DNA of 64,000 nt, taken from Candidatus Rokuibacteriota bacterium. Lineage in GTDB: Bacteria; Methylomirabilota; Methylomirabilia; Rokubacteriales; CSP1-6. Positions within the stretch are counted from its first letter, which is position 1; every line of letters starts with the position of its first letter. The notes beneath the pieces were generated by a model. The model made no database searches and was not told the DNA's origin. It saw only the letters and a program-made list of their open reading frames with translations. Location of the stretch: NCBI GenBank assembly GCA_003220495.1, contig QHSP01000033.1:46106-110105 (forward strand), read 5' to 3'. Below, in pieces: positions 44,797 through 52,562 of the stretch. The position numbers and the translations under genes were made by a program.

Positions 44797-45936
44797 TCAC
44801 CAGAGCGCGCGCGACGCCCGGGCGGCTCCCTCGACGAGCGCGCGGAGCTTGTGCCAGACGATGTTCGTGTCGACCTGGACTCGGCCGGCGAAGGTCCCGA
44901 ACCCGCAGTCGACCCCGGCGATGAGGTTCTCGCGGCCGACGACCCCGGCGTAGCGCTCGATCCGCTCGGCCACCAGCTCGGGATGCTCGATGAAGTTCGT
45001 GGTCGAGTCGATCACGCCGGCGACGAGCACCTTGCCGGCCGGGAGCTTCACGTCCTTCCACACCTTCCACTCGTGCTCGTGGCGCGGGTTGGCGCCGGCG
45101 ATGACCAGTCCGACCGGACGCGCCTTGATCACCACGTCGGCGATGTCTCGCAGTGGCACGTCGCGATGGTGCGGCCCGCCGGTGCTGGCCCAGCAGACGT
45201 GGATACGCATGCGGTCGGGTGCAAGGTCGGCGACCGCGTAGTTCAGGACCTCGACGTGCATCGCGGCGACGTCGCGAAACTCGCGGAGGGTCAGGTTGGC
45301 GAACTGGGTGTGCCGGCCGAGCGCCAGATCGGGACAGTCGATCTGCAAGACGAATCCCGCGTCGACGATCGCCTTGTACTCGCGCTTCATGACGTCGGCC
45401 AGGGTGTAGAGGTACTTCTCGTCGCTCGGGTAGTACCGGTTCTGGAGAAACCGCCCGATCTGGCCGGGCGACGGCGAGGTCATGAAGACCTCGTCCGCGC
45501 CGGCGGCCGCGGCTCCGTCCTTGAGATTCTGGATGTCACGCTCCACCGCCGGCCAGTCCTTCCACGCCACGGGCCCCGTGCACGCCGGCCGCTTCTGGAA
45601 CGGCGGCGCGAACTGCCGGGCCATCTCGGTCCACTCCGGGAATTCCTCGGCGTCCGGGTTGGGCCAGGACGAGCTCTCGCCCGCGAACCCGGTCAGGCGA
45701 TCCTTCACGTAGATGGTGTAGTCCGCTCGGCCCTGCTCGCCGTCGTTGACGACCGCGAGCCCGGTCTCGCGCTGCTTCTTCACGACGTCGAGCACCGCCG
45801 AGCGTGTGCGCCCGGCCAGCGCGGCCTCGTCGCTCACCCGGCCCTCCTCGCGATCTTGAAGAAGGCGCAGCAGGTCCTTGGGCCGAGGCAAGCTACCCGT
45901 GTGCGTCGTCAGGATCTGGTCCGTGCTCCGCTTCAC
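44797..45936 (-). CDS. Cobalamin-independent methionine synthase C-terminal-like (MetE-C family) protein
   Basis: A 379-residue single-domain homologue of the catalytic half of MetE. Zinc ligands are visible as H246-V-C248 in IHVCWAS and C344 in GVDCGFGTF, matching the zinc-thiolate site of MetE. The N-terminal half lacks the full MetE folate domain, so it cannot be a complete methionine synthase; such proteins probably transfer methyl groups between other donors and thiols or act in catabolism. The start is a GTG seven bases after the amidohydrolase stop. TTHTGSLPRP at 10-19 is the usual family opening. Confidence 0.82.
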   Translation of the reverse strand: MKRSTDQILTTHTGSLPRPKDLLRLLQDREEGRVSDEAALAGRTRSAVLDVVKKQRETGLAVVNDGEQGRADYTIYVKDRLTGFAGESSSWPNPDAEEFPEWTEMARQFAPPFQKRPACTGPVAWKDWPAVERDIQNLKDGAAAAGADEVFMTSPSPGQIGRFLQNRYYPSDEKYLYTLADVMKREYKAIVDAGFVLQIDCPDLALGRHTQFANLTLREFRDVAAMHVEVLNYAVADLAPDRMRIHVCWASTGGPHHRDVPLRDIADVVIKARPVGLVIAGANPRHEHEWKVWKDVKLPAGKVLVAGVIDSTTNFIEHPELVAERIERYAGVVGRENLIAGVDCGFGTFAGRVQVDTNIVWHKLRALVEGAARASRALW

Positions 45937-45943
45937 GACGCGC

Positions 45944-47191
45944 TCACGGGGACTTGTGCAGCTGGCCGTCCTTCATGATGACGAGCAGGGCATCCCGATT
46001 CTGTAACCGCTTGATGTCGGCGAGCGGATCGCCGTCCACCAGCAGCAGGTCGGCGAGAAAGCCCGGCTTGATCTGGCCGAGCTCGTTCGGCCGTCCCATG
46101 ATCTCGCCGCCCAGTCTCGTCGCCGCGACGAGCGTCTCCATCGGCGTGAAGCCGAGCACGTCGACGAACAGCAGGAGATCGCGCGCATAGGTCCCGTGCG
46201 GATTCCAGGCGAAGCCGTAGTCGCCGCCGGGCAGGACGCGGATGCCGCGCTTGCGAATCTGGCCCACTGTGTCGACGGATGTCTCCAGCTGCTTCATGAG
46301 GCCGCGCGCGCGGACCACCTCGGGTGTGAAGCCCCAATCGCTCCCCGCGTAGCACGCCTGGTACGTGAGACCCAGCGCCGGCACGACGAAGCACCAGTCG
46401 CGGTTGGCCTCGAGCAGGTCGAGCGCTTCCTCGTCGGCGAAGTTCGCGTGATAGATGATGCCGATTCGGTGCCGGATGCACATCTTGACCGAGTCGGCGC
46501 TGCGCGCGTGAGCGCACACGCTCACGCCGCAGGCTCGAGCGATCTCCATCGCGGCCGCGACCTCGGCGTCGGTCATCACGGCGCGGTCCGAGCGGCTATC
46601 AGACGGTCCCGTATGACCTGACACGTTCAGCTTGAAGAGATCGGTCCCTTCGCGGACGAGCAGACGGCAGATCTTTCGCACTTCGTCGGGCCCGTCGGCG
46701 ACCCAGGCGAAGGTCGGCGTCTCGATGTGCGGCAGGTGCAGCTCGTTCTCGTCGCCGAGGCCTCCGGTGACGGTGATCTCCGGCCCGTTGGCCAGATAGC
46801 GCGGGCCCGGGATGCGTCCGGCGTTGATCTCGTTGCGGATCACGATATCCAGGCGCGGCTTGGCCGAGGCGCCCGACAGCACGCTGGTATAGCCGCAGTC
46901 GAGCATCGTCTTGGCGTTGCGCATCGTGATCAGGACGTGCTCTTCGGGCGGAAGGCTCGTGAAGGCCGAGTTCGAGGGCGCGTCGGGATAGCTGACGTGG
47001 CCGTGCGGCTCGATGAGCCCGGGCATCAACGTCGCGCCGGCGCCGTCGATCACGCGCGCGTCGTGCCGCGGCAGACCCCCGCCCCGCTGAACCGCCACGA
47101 TGCGCTGGCCCTCGACCAGCACGTCTCCTGGAAACGGCGCGACCCCGCTGCCATCGAGAATCGTGGTGTTGGCGATCAGCGTTCGGTCCAT
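45944..47191 (-). CDS. Metal-dependent amidohydrolase
   Basis: A 415-residue amidohydrolase. The metal site begins H63-G-H65 in GLIEPHGHVSYPD. A lysine in DLFKLNVSGHTG (about 188), the histidines in CAHARS and IYHANF, and the aspartate in LPGGDYGFAWNP near 322 would complete the ligands. FLADLLLVDGDPLADI near the C-terminus is the standard ending. It shares the family with the protein at 17740 but is clearly different in sequence. AGGAGG precedes the ATG. It lies upstream of the MetE-like gene in one transcript. Confidence 0.85.
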   Translation of the reverse strand: MDRTLIANTTILDGSGVAPFPGDVLVEGQRIVAVQRGGGLPRHDARVIDGAGATLMPGLIEPHGHVSYPDAPSNSAFTSLPPEEHVLITMRNAKTMLDCGYTSVLSGASAKPRLDIVIRNEINAGRIPGPRYLANGPEITVTGGLGDENELHLPHIETPTFAWVADGPDEVRKICRLLVREGTDLFKLNVSGHTGPSDSRSDRAVMTDAEVAAAMEIARACGVSVCAHARSADSVKMCIRHRIGIIYHANFADEEALDLLEANRDWCFVVPALGLTYQACYAGSDWGFTPEVVRARGLMKQLETSVDTVGQIRKRGIRVLPGGDYGFAWNPHGTYARDLLLFVDVLGFTPMETLVAATRLGGEIMGRPNELGQIKPGFLADLLLVDGDPLADIKRLQNRDALLVIMKDGQLHKSP

Positions 47192-47475
47192 GGCCTCCTC
47201 CGCGAGGCCCACGATAGCACGGCGGAAGCCTACCCGATCGCGTCGGGCAGAAGGCCTGACGGCCACCAAGAAGCCCCGAGCCAAATCTGGCGGCGCAACG
47301 GCTAAGCCCGCTTTCTCCAAGGAGCACCCGGCCTTCGATCGGTTGGCACGAGGTGCGCATCGCGCGATAGCGGGCCGAGCCAAATCCTGTGGAGGTGATG
47401 GAGAGCCCCAGCGAGATCGAACCCGGTGCAGTGGCCATTCACACGCGTCCTGACTGAGTAAGGAGGAGCGCCCAA

Positions 47476-48786
47476 ATGCTGAAGGACTTTCGAGTCCTCC
47501 TGATCCTGTGCCTGACGGTGGCTTCACTTTCGCTCCCGGCTTCCGCCAACGAGGTCGTTCAGTGGAACGAGACGACGCTCAAGGCGATCGAAGCGAACGG
47601 GCAGGGCAACGTCGTGGCGACCCGCACGCTCGCCATGGTGCAGGTGGCGGTGCACGACGCGCTGAACGCGGTCAGTCGCCGCTACGACGCCTACTACTTC
47701 GAGGGGCCCGGAGACCCGGCCGCGTCGCCCGATGCCGCGGTCGCAGCAGCGGCCCACACCGTGCTCGTCGGAGTGGTCGGGAGCTTCGGCACGCCCGCTC
47801 AGAAGGGCGCGACGCTCGCCCTGGTCGACCAGGCTTACGCCGCGTCGATCGTCCGCGTGACCGACGGGCCCGCCCGAAACAAAGGCGTGGCGGTCGGCCG
47901 CGCTGCCGGTGCGGCGATCCTGACCCTTCGTAAGGACGACGGCGCCACCCGCGACGCGCCGTACACGCCCGGTATGGGTCCCGGCAAGTGGCGCCCTCAC
48001 CCGAATCCGGTCCCGCCCAACCCGCCCATCGCCAACGCGGACCTGGCTCGCGGCTACGTGCCCTCGGCGATTCCCGGCTGGGCGAACGTCACGCCGTTCA
48101 CCTTGTTGTCGGCCTCGCAGTTCTGGCTTCCCGGGCCGCCGGCGTTGACGAGCGCGACCTATGCGCGTGACTACAACGAGGTGAAGAGTATCGGCGGCAA
48201 GGTCAGCACGGTCCGCACCGACGAGCAGACGCAGATCGCGCGCTTCTGGTTCGAGGGCCCGGGCGCCTGGAACACGATCGCGCGCACGGTCGCCACGACG
48301 CGCGGCCTCGACGCCAGGGACAGCGCCCGGGTTCTGGCTCTGATGAATATGGCGATGGCGGACGCCTACATCGCCGGGTGGAAGATCCGCTACGTGTACG
48401 ATTCCTGGCGCCCCGTCACCGCCATTCGCGAGGGTGACAACGACGGCAACGATGCGACCGTCGGCGACCCGACCTGGGACAGTCATCAGAACACTCCTGC
48501 CGTCTCGGACTATCCGTCGACTCAAAGCACCTTCAGCGCGGCGGCCGCCGTGGCCCTCGCGAGTGCCCTGGGCGGCGATCAGGTCAGCTTCACGGTCACG
48601 AGCGGCAAGCCCTTCGAAGGGATCACTCGATCGTTCACGAGCTTTTCTCAGGCGGCGCGCGAGAGCGCGGACTCCCGGGTCTACGCCGGGATCCATTTCC
48701 GTAGCGCCTGCGAGGACGGGCTCGCCCTCGGACGAAAGGTTGGTCAGCGGGCCGCGGCGCTCTACCTCCAGCCCGTTCGGAAGTGA
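47476..48786 (+). CDS. Vanadium-dependent haloperoxidase / PAP2-like secreted protein with altered active site
   Basis: A 436-residue protein with a Sec signal (cleavage probably near PASAN). The helical-bundle fold of the vanadium haloperoxidase/acid phosphatase family is recognised from YDSWRPVTAIREGDNDGN (R312), DYPSTQSTFSAAAA (345-358) and SRVYAGIHFR (R401, H407). In active members the middle motif is PSGH; here it is P347-S-T-Q350, so the conserved glycine is Thr and the acid-base histidine is Gln. Phosphate or vanadate binding may persist, but normal catalysis is doubtful. AAGGAGG precedes the ATG. The DoxX-like gene follows within a few bases. The 47192-47475 gap upstream has no clear promoter. 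Confidence 0.78.
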   Translation: MLKDFRVLLILCLTVASLSLPASANEVVQWNETTLKAIEANGQGNVVATRTLAMVQVAVHDALNAVSRRYDAYYFEGPGDPAASPDAAVAAAAHTVLVGVVGSFGTPAQKGATLALVDQAYAASIVRVTDGPARNKGVAVGRAAGAAILTLRKDDGATRDAPYTPGMGPGKWRPHPNPVPPNPPIANADLARGYVPSAIPGWANVTPFTLLSASQFWLPGPPALTSATYARDYNEVKSIGGKVSTVRTDEQTQIARFWFEGPGAWNTIARTVATTRGLDARDSARVLALMNMAMADAYIAGWKIRYVYDSWRPVTAIREGDNDGNDATVGDPTWDSHQNTPAVSDYPSTQSTFSAAAAVALASALGGDQVSFTVTSGKPFEGITRSFTSFSQAARESADSRVYAGIHFRSACEDGLALGRKVGQRAAALYLQPVRK

Positions 48787-48791
48787 GGGCC

Positions 48792-49667
48792 ATGGGCGCC
48801 GACCGGCGGGGCGTCGCCGAGTTCCCGGTCGGCGCCCGCGGCACTTCGGCTCGTGGGATCGCGGCGGTGATCGACTCGAACTCGACGACGACGCTGCACT
48901 GGATCCTTCGCGTCGCCGTCGCCGCTTGCTTCATCGGCCACGGAGCCTTCGGCGTCATCACCAAGGCCGCCTGGCTGCCGTATTTCGCGATCTTCGGGAT
49001 CCCGGAGGCGTGGGCGTGGAAGCTCATGCCCGTGGTCGGCGCCGTTGACATCTCGGTTGGCGTCCTCACGCTGATCCAGCCTGTTCGCGCGGTCATCCTC
49101 TACATGGCGTTCTGGGGATTCCAAACCGCGTGCCTGCGCCCCCTCGCCGGGCAGGGGGTGTGGGAGCTCCTCGAGCGCGCCGGCAATTACGGGGTGCCCC
49201 TGGCCTTCCTCTGCCTCCTCGGCGCCGGCCGATCCATGGCGGACTGGTTCTCCGCACGGCCAGCGCCCGCTCTCACCGTCGCGCGAGCCTCGGCGATCGG
49301 GTGGATTCTCCGGGTGGCGACGGCGATGCTGCTGATCGGCCACGGCGGGTTCGACTTCGTCATGCACAAAGAATGGTCCGGCTACGCCGCGGCCGCCGGT
49401 ATCAGCCCGGCCACCCTGGCGGCCCATCCGCTCACGCCCCTGGCGGGATGGTTCGAGTGCGTTCTGGGTCTGCTCGTCCTTGCCCGCCCGACGCGCGGCG
49501 TGCTGCTCTTCGTCTTCGCGTTGAAGCTCGGCACCGAAGCGCTCCGGCCGCTCGCCGGTGAACCGATTTGGGAGTTCATCGAGCGGGGCGGCAATTACGG
49601 TGCGCCCCTCGCGCTCACGTGGATTCAGGGCTGGCAGCGGACGGTCGTGGCGCGTGGCGCTCTCTGA
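48792..49667 (+). CDS. DoxX-like integral membrane protein with internal duplication
   Basis: A 291-residue membrane protein made of two copies of a four-helix DoxX-like module. The halves share WILRVAVAACFIGHGAFG against WILRVATAMLLIGHGGFD, and CLRPLAGQGVWELLERAGNYG against ALRPLAGEPIWEFIERGGNYG. Function unknown; DoxX-family proteins occur in quinone-linked and thiosulfate-oxidation complexes. A GTG at 48783 overlaps the preceding stop as GTGA and may be the true start, adding three residues. Its stop directly abuts the stop of the convergent hydratase gene. Confidence 0.75.
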   Translation: MGADRRGVAEFPVGARGTSARGIAAVIDSNSTTTLHWILRVAVAACFIGHGAFGVITKAAWLPYFAIFGIPEAWAWKLMPVVGAVDISVGVLTLIQPVRAVILYMAFWGFQTACLRPLAGQGVWELLERAGNYGVPLAFLCLLGAGRSMADWFSARPAPALTVARASAIGWILRVATAMLLIGHGGFDFVMHKEWSGYAAAAGISPATLAAHPLTPLAGWFECVLGLLVLARPTRGVLLFVFALKLGTEALRPLAGEPIWEFIERGGNYGAPLALTWIQGWQRTVVARGAL

Positions 49668-50468
49668 TTAGCGCGCGGCTTCCAGCGCCACCTCGCCGAG
49701 GCCGTCGACGGCGAACCGCACGCGATCGCCCGGCGCCGGAAACTTCGTGGTGATGCTGCTGCCGGTCATCACGATCATGCCGCGCTCGAGCCGGCGGCCG
49801 CGGCCGTTCAGGAGATTCGCGAGCCACGCCACGGCCTCGAACGGATGGCCCAGCGCGTCGCCGGTCTTTCCCTGGCCGGCGGGCTGGTCGTTGACCCAGC
49901 AGCGCGTCACCGCGCGCTCGAGGTCGACGCCGCGCCACTCCGTGACCGCCGGTCCGAGCACGACGCCGCCGTTCCAGGTGTTCTGCGCGACGAGGGTGAA
50001 CGCGTCGAGTGTCTTGTAGTCGGCGTCGCCGTCCTCGACCAGCTCGAAGGCGGGGATGCACGCGGCGACCTTGCCGGCCACCGACGCGCGCGTCCACGGG
50101 CCACCGCTCGCCGGTAGATCGTCGGCGACACGCACCGCCACCTCGAACTCGACCCCCAGATGATGGTACGCGGCCACGTCCACGCGCGCCGGCGAGGCGT
50201 GGACGACCTTCGAGAAGATGGCGCCGGCGGCGGGCTGGTCGACTCCGGTCATCTGCTGCATCGCCCTGGACGTGAGCGCGATCTTCCAGCCGGCGATCTC
50301 GCCGCGTCCGGCCTCGGCCATCACCCGGTGCAGCGCGTCCTGGATGCGATAGGCGTCCTCGAGGGGCGCCGCCCGCAGCGCGGCGTCGAGCGGACGATAG
50401 CGCGTGCGCGTCGTGTAGGTCTTGAACGCGGCGCGGGCGGCGGCCTCGATCGTCTCGGCGGTCAGCAT
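49668..50468 (-). CDS. 2-keto-4-pentenoate hydratase / FAA-hydrolase family protein (MhpD-like)
   Basis: A 266-residue member of the hydratase/decarboxylase family of meta-cleavage pathways. AYRIQDALHRVMAEAGRGEIAGWKIALTSRAMQ near 40-72 and HLGVEFEVAVRVADDLP near 101-117 hold the acidic metal ligands; PAFELVEDGDADYKTLDAF near 138-156 and GHPFEAVAWLANLLNGRG near 210-227 are also conserved. It would add water to 2-hydroxypenta-2,4-dienoate-like enols, or decarboxylate oxalocrotonate-like acids. GGAGG lies eight bases before the ATG, which also overlaps the frame-corrected stop of the YjbR-like gene. Confidence 0.87.
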   Translation of the reverse strand: MLTAETIEAAARAAFKTYTTRTRYRPLDAALRAAPLEDAYRIQDALHRVMAEAGRGEIAGWKIALTSRAMQQMTGVDQPAAGAIFSKVVHASPARVDVAAYHHLGVEFEVAVRVADDLPASGGPWTRASVAGKVAACIPAFELVEDGDADYKTLDAFTLVAQNTWNGGVVLGPAVTEWRGVDLERAVTRCWVNDQPAGQGKTGDALGHPFEAVAWLANLLNGRGRRLERGMIVMTGSSITTKFPAPGDRVRFAVDGLGEVALEAAR

Positions 50469-50979
50469 CAGCGAGTCCTCCCGTTGTGCGCATCGGCGCG
50501 CCTCGGCCGGCGGGGCCCCCGCCCCGCGATGGCCTGCAGCGCGCACAGCAATTCATCGGCGCGCCTCGGCCGGCGGGGCCCCCGCCCCGCGATGGCCTGC
50601 AGCGCGCACAACCGCGGCGGCGCCACCAGGCGTAGGCTTGCTCGACCAGGGTCGCCACCTGAGTCCAGTCGGGCCGGCGATCGATCCGCACGCCGACCCA
50701 GCCGCGCGGCCCCACGTACGGGGGACGGAAGAACCGCGCCGGGTCGGTGAAGATCATCGCCTCTTGCTCGCCGAGCGGCGCGGGTAGCCACACGGCCAGG
50801 TGTTCGGCGCCGTGGTGGTGATCGTCGAGCTGCGCGAAGAGCCTGCCGCGCACACGCCAGGTGGGCTCGCCCCACGCGAGCTTCTCGGTGGCCTCGGGCA
50901 GCGCCAGGCAGATCGCGCGCAGCCGTTGCACCGGCGCGCGCCCGGAACCAGGACGCTTGCGCCGCGGCTTAGACGACAT
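50468..50979 (-). pseudogene. MmcQ/YjbR-family protein, frameshifted, with in-frame tandem repeat at its 3' end
   Basis: The first 115 residues match the MmcQ/YjbR DNA-binding-like family (ATEKLAWGEPTWRVRGRLFA, IFTDPARFF, GWVGVRIDRRPDW). At about 50632 the frame appears to lose one base: as written it runs on as AYAWWRRRG with no stop until 49615, deep inside the hydratase gene, whereas the neighbouring frame gives LRLVAPPRL, the family's usual C-terminal motif. In that frame it continues through two 21-residue copies encoded by the 63-bp repeats, then stops at 50470-50468, overlapping the hydratase start (TGATG). Either a real one-base deletion or a sequencing error. Confidence 0.7.
50491..50610. 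repeat. Tandem pair of hairpin repeats (63-bp period), locus 2
   Basis: Two identical 57-bp units (50491-50547 and 50554-50610) are separated by GCAATT. They are relatives of the pair at 31188. Compared with it, the stem reads GGCCG...GGCC instead of GGTCG...GACC, so both sides of the stem changed together. The inner stem GCGGGGC/GCCCCGC and outer GCGCGC are kept. The 63-bp period is a multiple of three, and the pair lies in the 3' coding end of the YjbR-like gene. Confidence 0.88.
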
Positions 50980-51389
50980 CACGAGCCATTCTCGTCGTAC
51001 ATCGGACGGCGATCGACCAGCCTGAGCCATCCGCTCGCAATCCGGTAGATGAACCAGAGCCCGACGACCATGAGCGGGAGCCAGGCGATGAGCAAGCCGA
51101 TTCCGAACGTGGCCACCACGAAGGCCAGGCAGAGCGCGACCCACAGCAAGCCATACCAGAACGTACGAATCTGCCAGCGGAAGTGCGACTCGAGCCACGT
51201 GCCGCGCGCCTCGCTCCGCTTCACGTAGTTCAGGATGACGGCAATGATCGACGGCCACCCCGTGAGGAATGCGAACACGATGCTCGCGGCGGTGACGATC
51301 CCTGTGATCAGGCTGACGGCGTGAAGGCCGTAGATCACGTGCGTCACCGTGATCAGCGACGGCTTGGGTTCGACGGTGGTGGCGTTCAT
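50979..51389 (-). CDS. DUF4870-like small membrane protein
   Basis: A 136-residue protein with three or four hydrophobic segments: SLITGIVTAASIVFAFLTGWPSIIAVIL, a tryptophan-rich central loop with SHFRWQIRTFWYGLLW (near 68-83), then a long membrane segment to LMVVGLWFIYR. This matches DUF4870-type proteins of unknown role. Its stop overlaps the ATG of the YjbR-like gene (TGATG), making it the first gene of a three-gene operon with that protein and the hydratase. It is divergent from the TAXI binding-protein gene. Confidence 0.7.
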   Translation of the reverse strand: MNATTVEPKPSLITVTHVIYGLHAVSLITGIVTAASIVFAFLTGWPSIIAVILNYVKRSEARGTWLESHFRWQIRTFWYGLLWVALCLAFVVATFGIGLLIAWLPLMVVGLWFIYRIASGWLRLVDRRPMYDENGS

Positions 51390-51436
51390 GGCTCGCTCTG
51401 CAGACGGAGTATAGGCGATCGGCGGGGATCGTGTAC

Positions 51437-51465
51437 TCGACCGCCGGGCGCTGTCGTGCTATAAA
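51437..51465 (+). promoter_or_regulatory. Predicted promoter for the TAXI-TRAP genes
   Basis: TCGACC (51437-51442, four of six), a 17-base spacer and TATAAA (51460-51465, five of six) lie 31 bases before the start at 51497. It is one of the clearest -10 boxes in this GC-rich window. Confidence 0.5.
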
Positions 51466-51496
51466 ACCGCATCCCACTCGCAATTCGAGGAGAACG

Positions 51497-52531
51497 ATGC
51501 GCCGCACGCTGTTCGCGCTTGCTCTCGTCGTGGCCCTCGCCGCCAGTGCGCTCGCCGTCCGCGCCTCCGCGCAGGGCCCGTTGCCCAAATCGGTCACCGT
51601 CGGCACCAACCCGGCCGGAACCGTGTACTTCGCGCTCGCCAGCGGCATCGCCAAGGTGGTGAGTGGGGCGGCCGGTTACCAGATGGTCGTACAGCCGCAC
51701 GCCGGCACCAGCACGATGCTGCCGCTCATCAATAGCGGTGAGATGGAGTTCGGCATCCAGAACGGCGTCGATCTGTGGCTCGCCTACCGCGGACCCGCCC
51801 ACCAGATCGGCGGCCGGAACCCGTTCGCGCACTCGCCGAACGTGCGGCTCGTGATGCGCGGCGCGCCGCTGATGGTCGGGCTCCTCGTGCGCAAGGAGTC
51901 GCCGATCAAGAACGTCCACGACGTCAAGGGCAAGCGCTTCACCGGCGAGTACCGCGCGCACCTGGCGGTCTGGTACAACATGTTCGGTCATCTCGCCAGC
52001 GCGGGGCTCACCTGGAGCGACGTGAAGGTCGTTCCCGTCAACACCGTCAACGACGGCGTCGACGCGCTCTTGCAGGGTCGGGCCGACGTCACGCAGCACG
52101 CGCTCAACTCGGCGAAGGTCAAGGAGGCCGACGCCGCCGTCGGCGTGCGCCACATTTCGGACGATTGCTCGCCGCACGGCGAGGCGCGCATGAAGAAGGC
52201 CGTACCCGGCTACTATCCGCGGATCGTCAAGCCCGGCGCGATCACGGGCGTCGTCGAGGACACCTGCGTCGTCGCCTACGACACGTACTTCTTCGCCGGC
52301 AAGGCCGTGCCCGATCAGGTCGTCGAGGCGGCGCTGAAGGCGGTGTGGGAAGGCGGCGAGCAGCTCGTGCCGATCCATCCGATGTTCAAGGAGTGGACGC
52401 AGGACCGCGCGGTCGATCCGGACGCCTCGATCCCGTACCATCCGGGCGCGGTCCGCTTCTACAAGGAGCGCAACGTCTGGAAGTCGGGGATGGATCAGAT
52501 TCAACAGAAGCTGCTCGCGGTGAACCCGTAG
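51497..52531 (+). CDS. TAXI-family TRAP transporter solute-binding protein
   Basis: A 344-residue periplasmic receptor of the TAXI subfamily. After a Sec signal ending near RASAQ, SVTVGTNPAGTVYFALASGIAKVV (32-55) and QPHAGTSTMLPLINSGEMEFGIQN near 69-92 are diagnostic. VVPVNTVNDGVDALLQGRADVT near 184-205 is the next domain. TAXI-type receptors bind dicarboxylates, glutamate or other acids. GAGGAG precedes the ATG. The fused membrane component follows 31 bases on, so the pair forms a complete TRAP importer driven by an ion gradient. Confidence 0.9.
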   Translation: MRRTLFALALVVALAASALAVRASAQGPLPKSVTVGTNPAGTVYFALASGIAKVVSGAAGYQMVVQPHAGTSTMLPLINSGEMEFGIQNGVDLWLAYRGPAHQIGGRNPFAHSPNVRLVMRGAPLMVGLLVRKESPIKNVHDVKGKRFTGEYRAHLAVWYNMFGHLASAGLTWSDVKVVPVNTVNDGVDALLQGRADVTQHALNSAKVKEADAAVGVRHISDDCSPHGEARMKKAVPGYYPRIVKPGAITGVVEDTCVVAYDTYFFAGKAVPDQVVEAALKAVWEGGEQLVPIHPMFKEWTQDRAVDPDASIPYHPGAVRFYKERNVWKSGMDQIQQKLLAVNP

Positions 52532-52562
52532 CCGACGGCGGCTGCGGGCCCCGCGATCCGCG

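Noticed and set aside
47343..47371. TTGGCA-17-GATAGC as a promoter for the haloperoxidase-like gene
   Set aside because: The -10 box matches only three of six consensus bases and lies over 100 bases upstream; too weak to list.
49615..50610. Long C-terminal extension of the YjbR-like protein through the hydratase gene
   Set aside because: The extension is out of frame with the family motif and fully overlaps a well-supported gene; a one-base loss explains it better.
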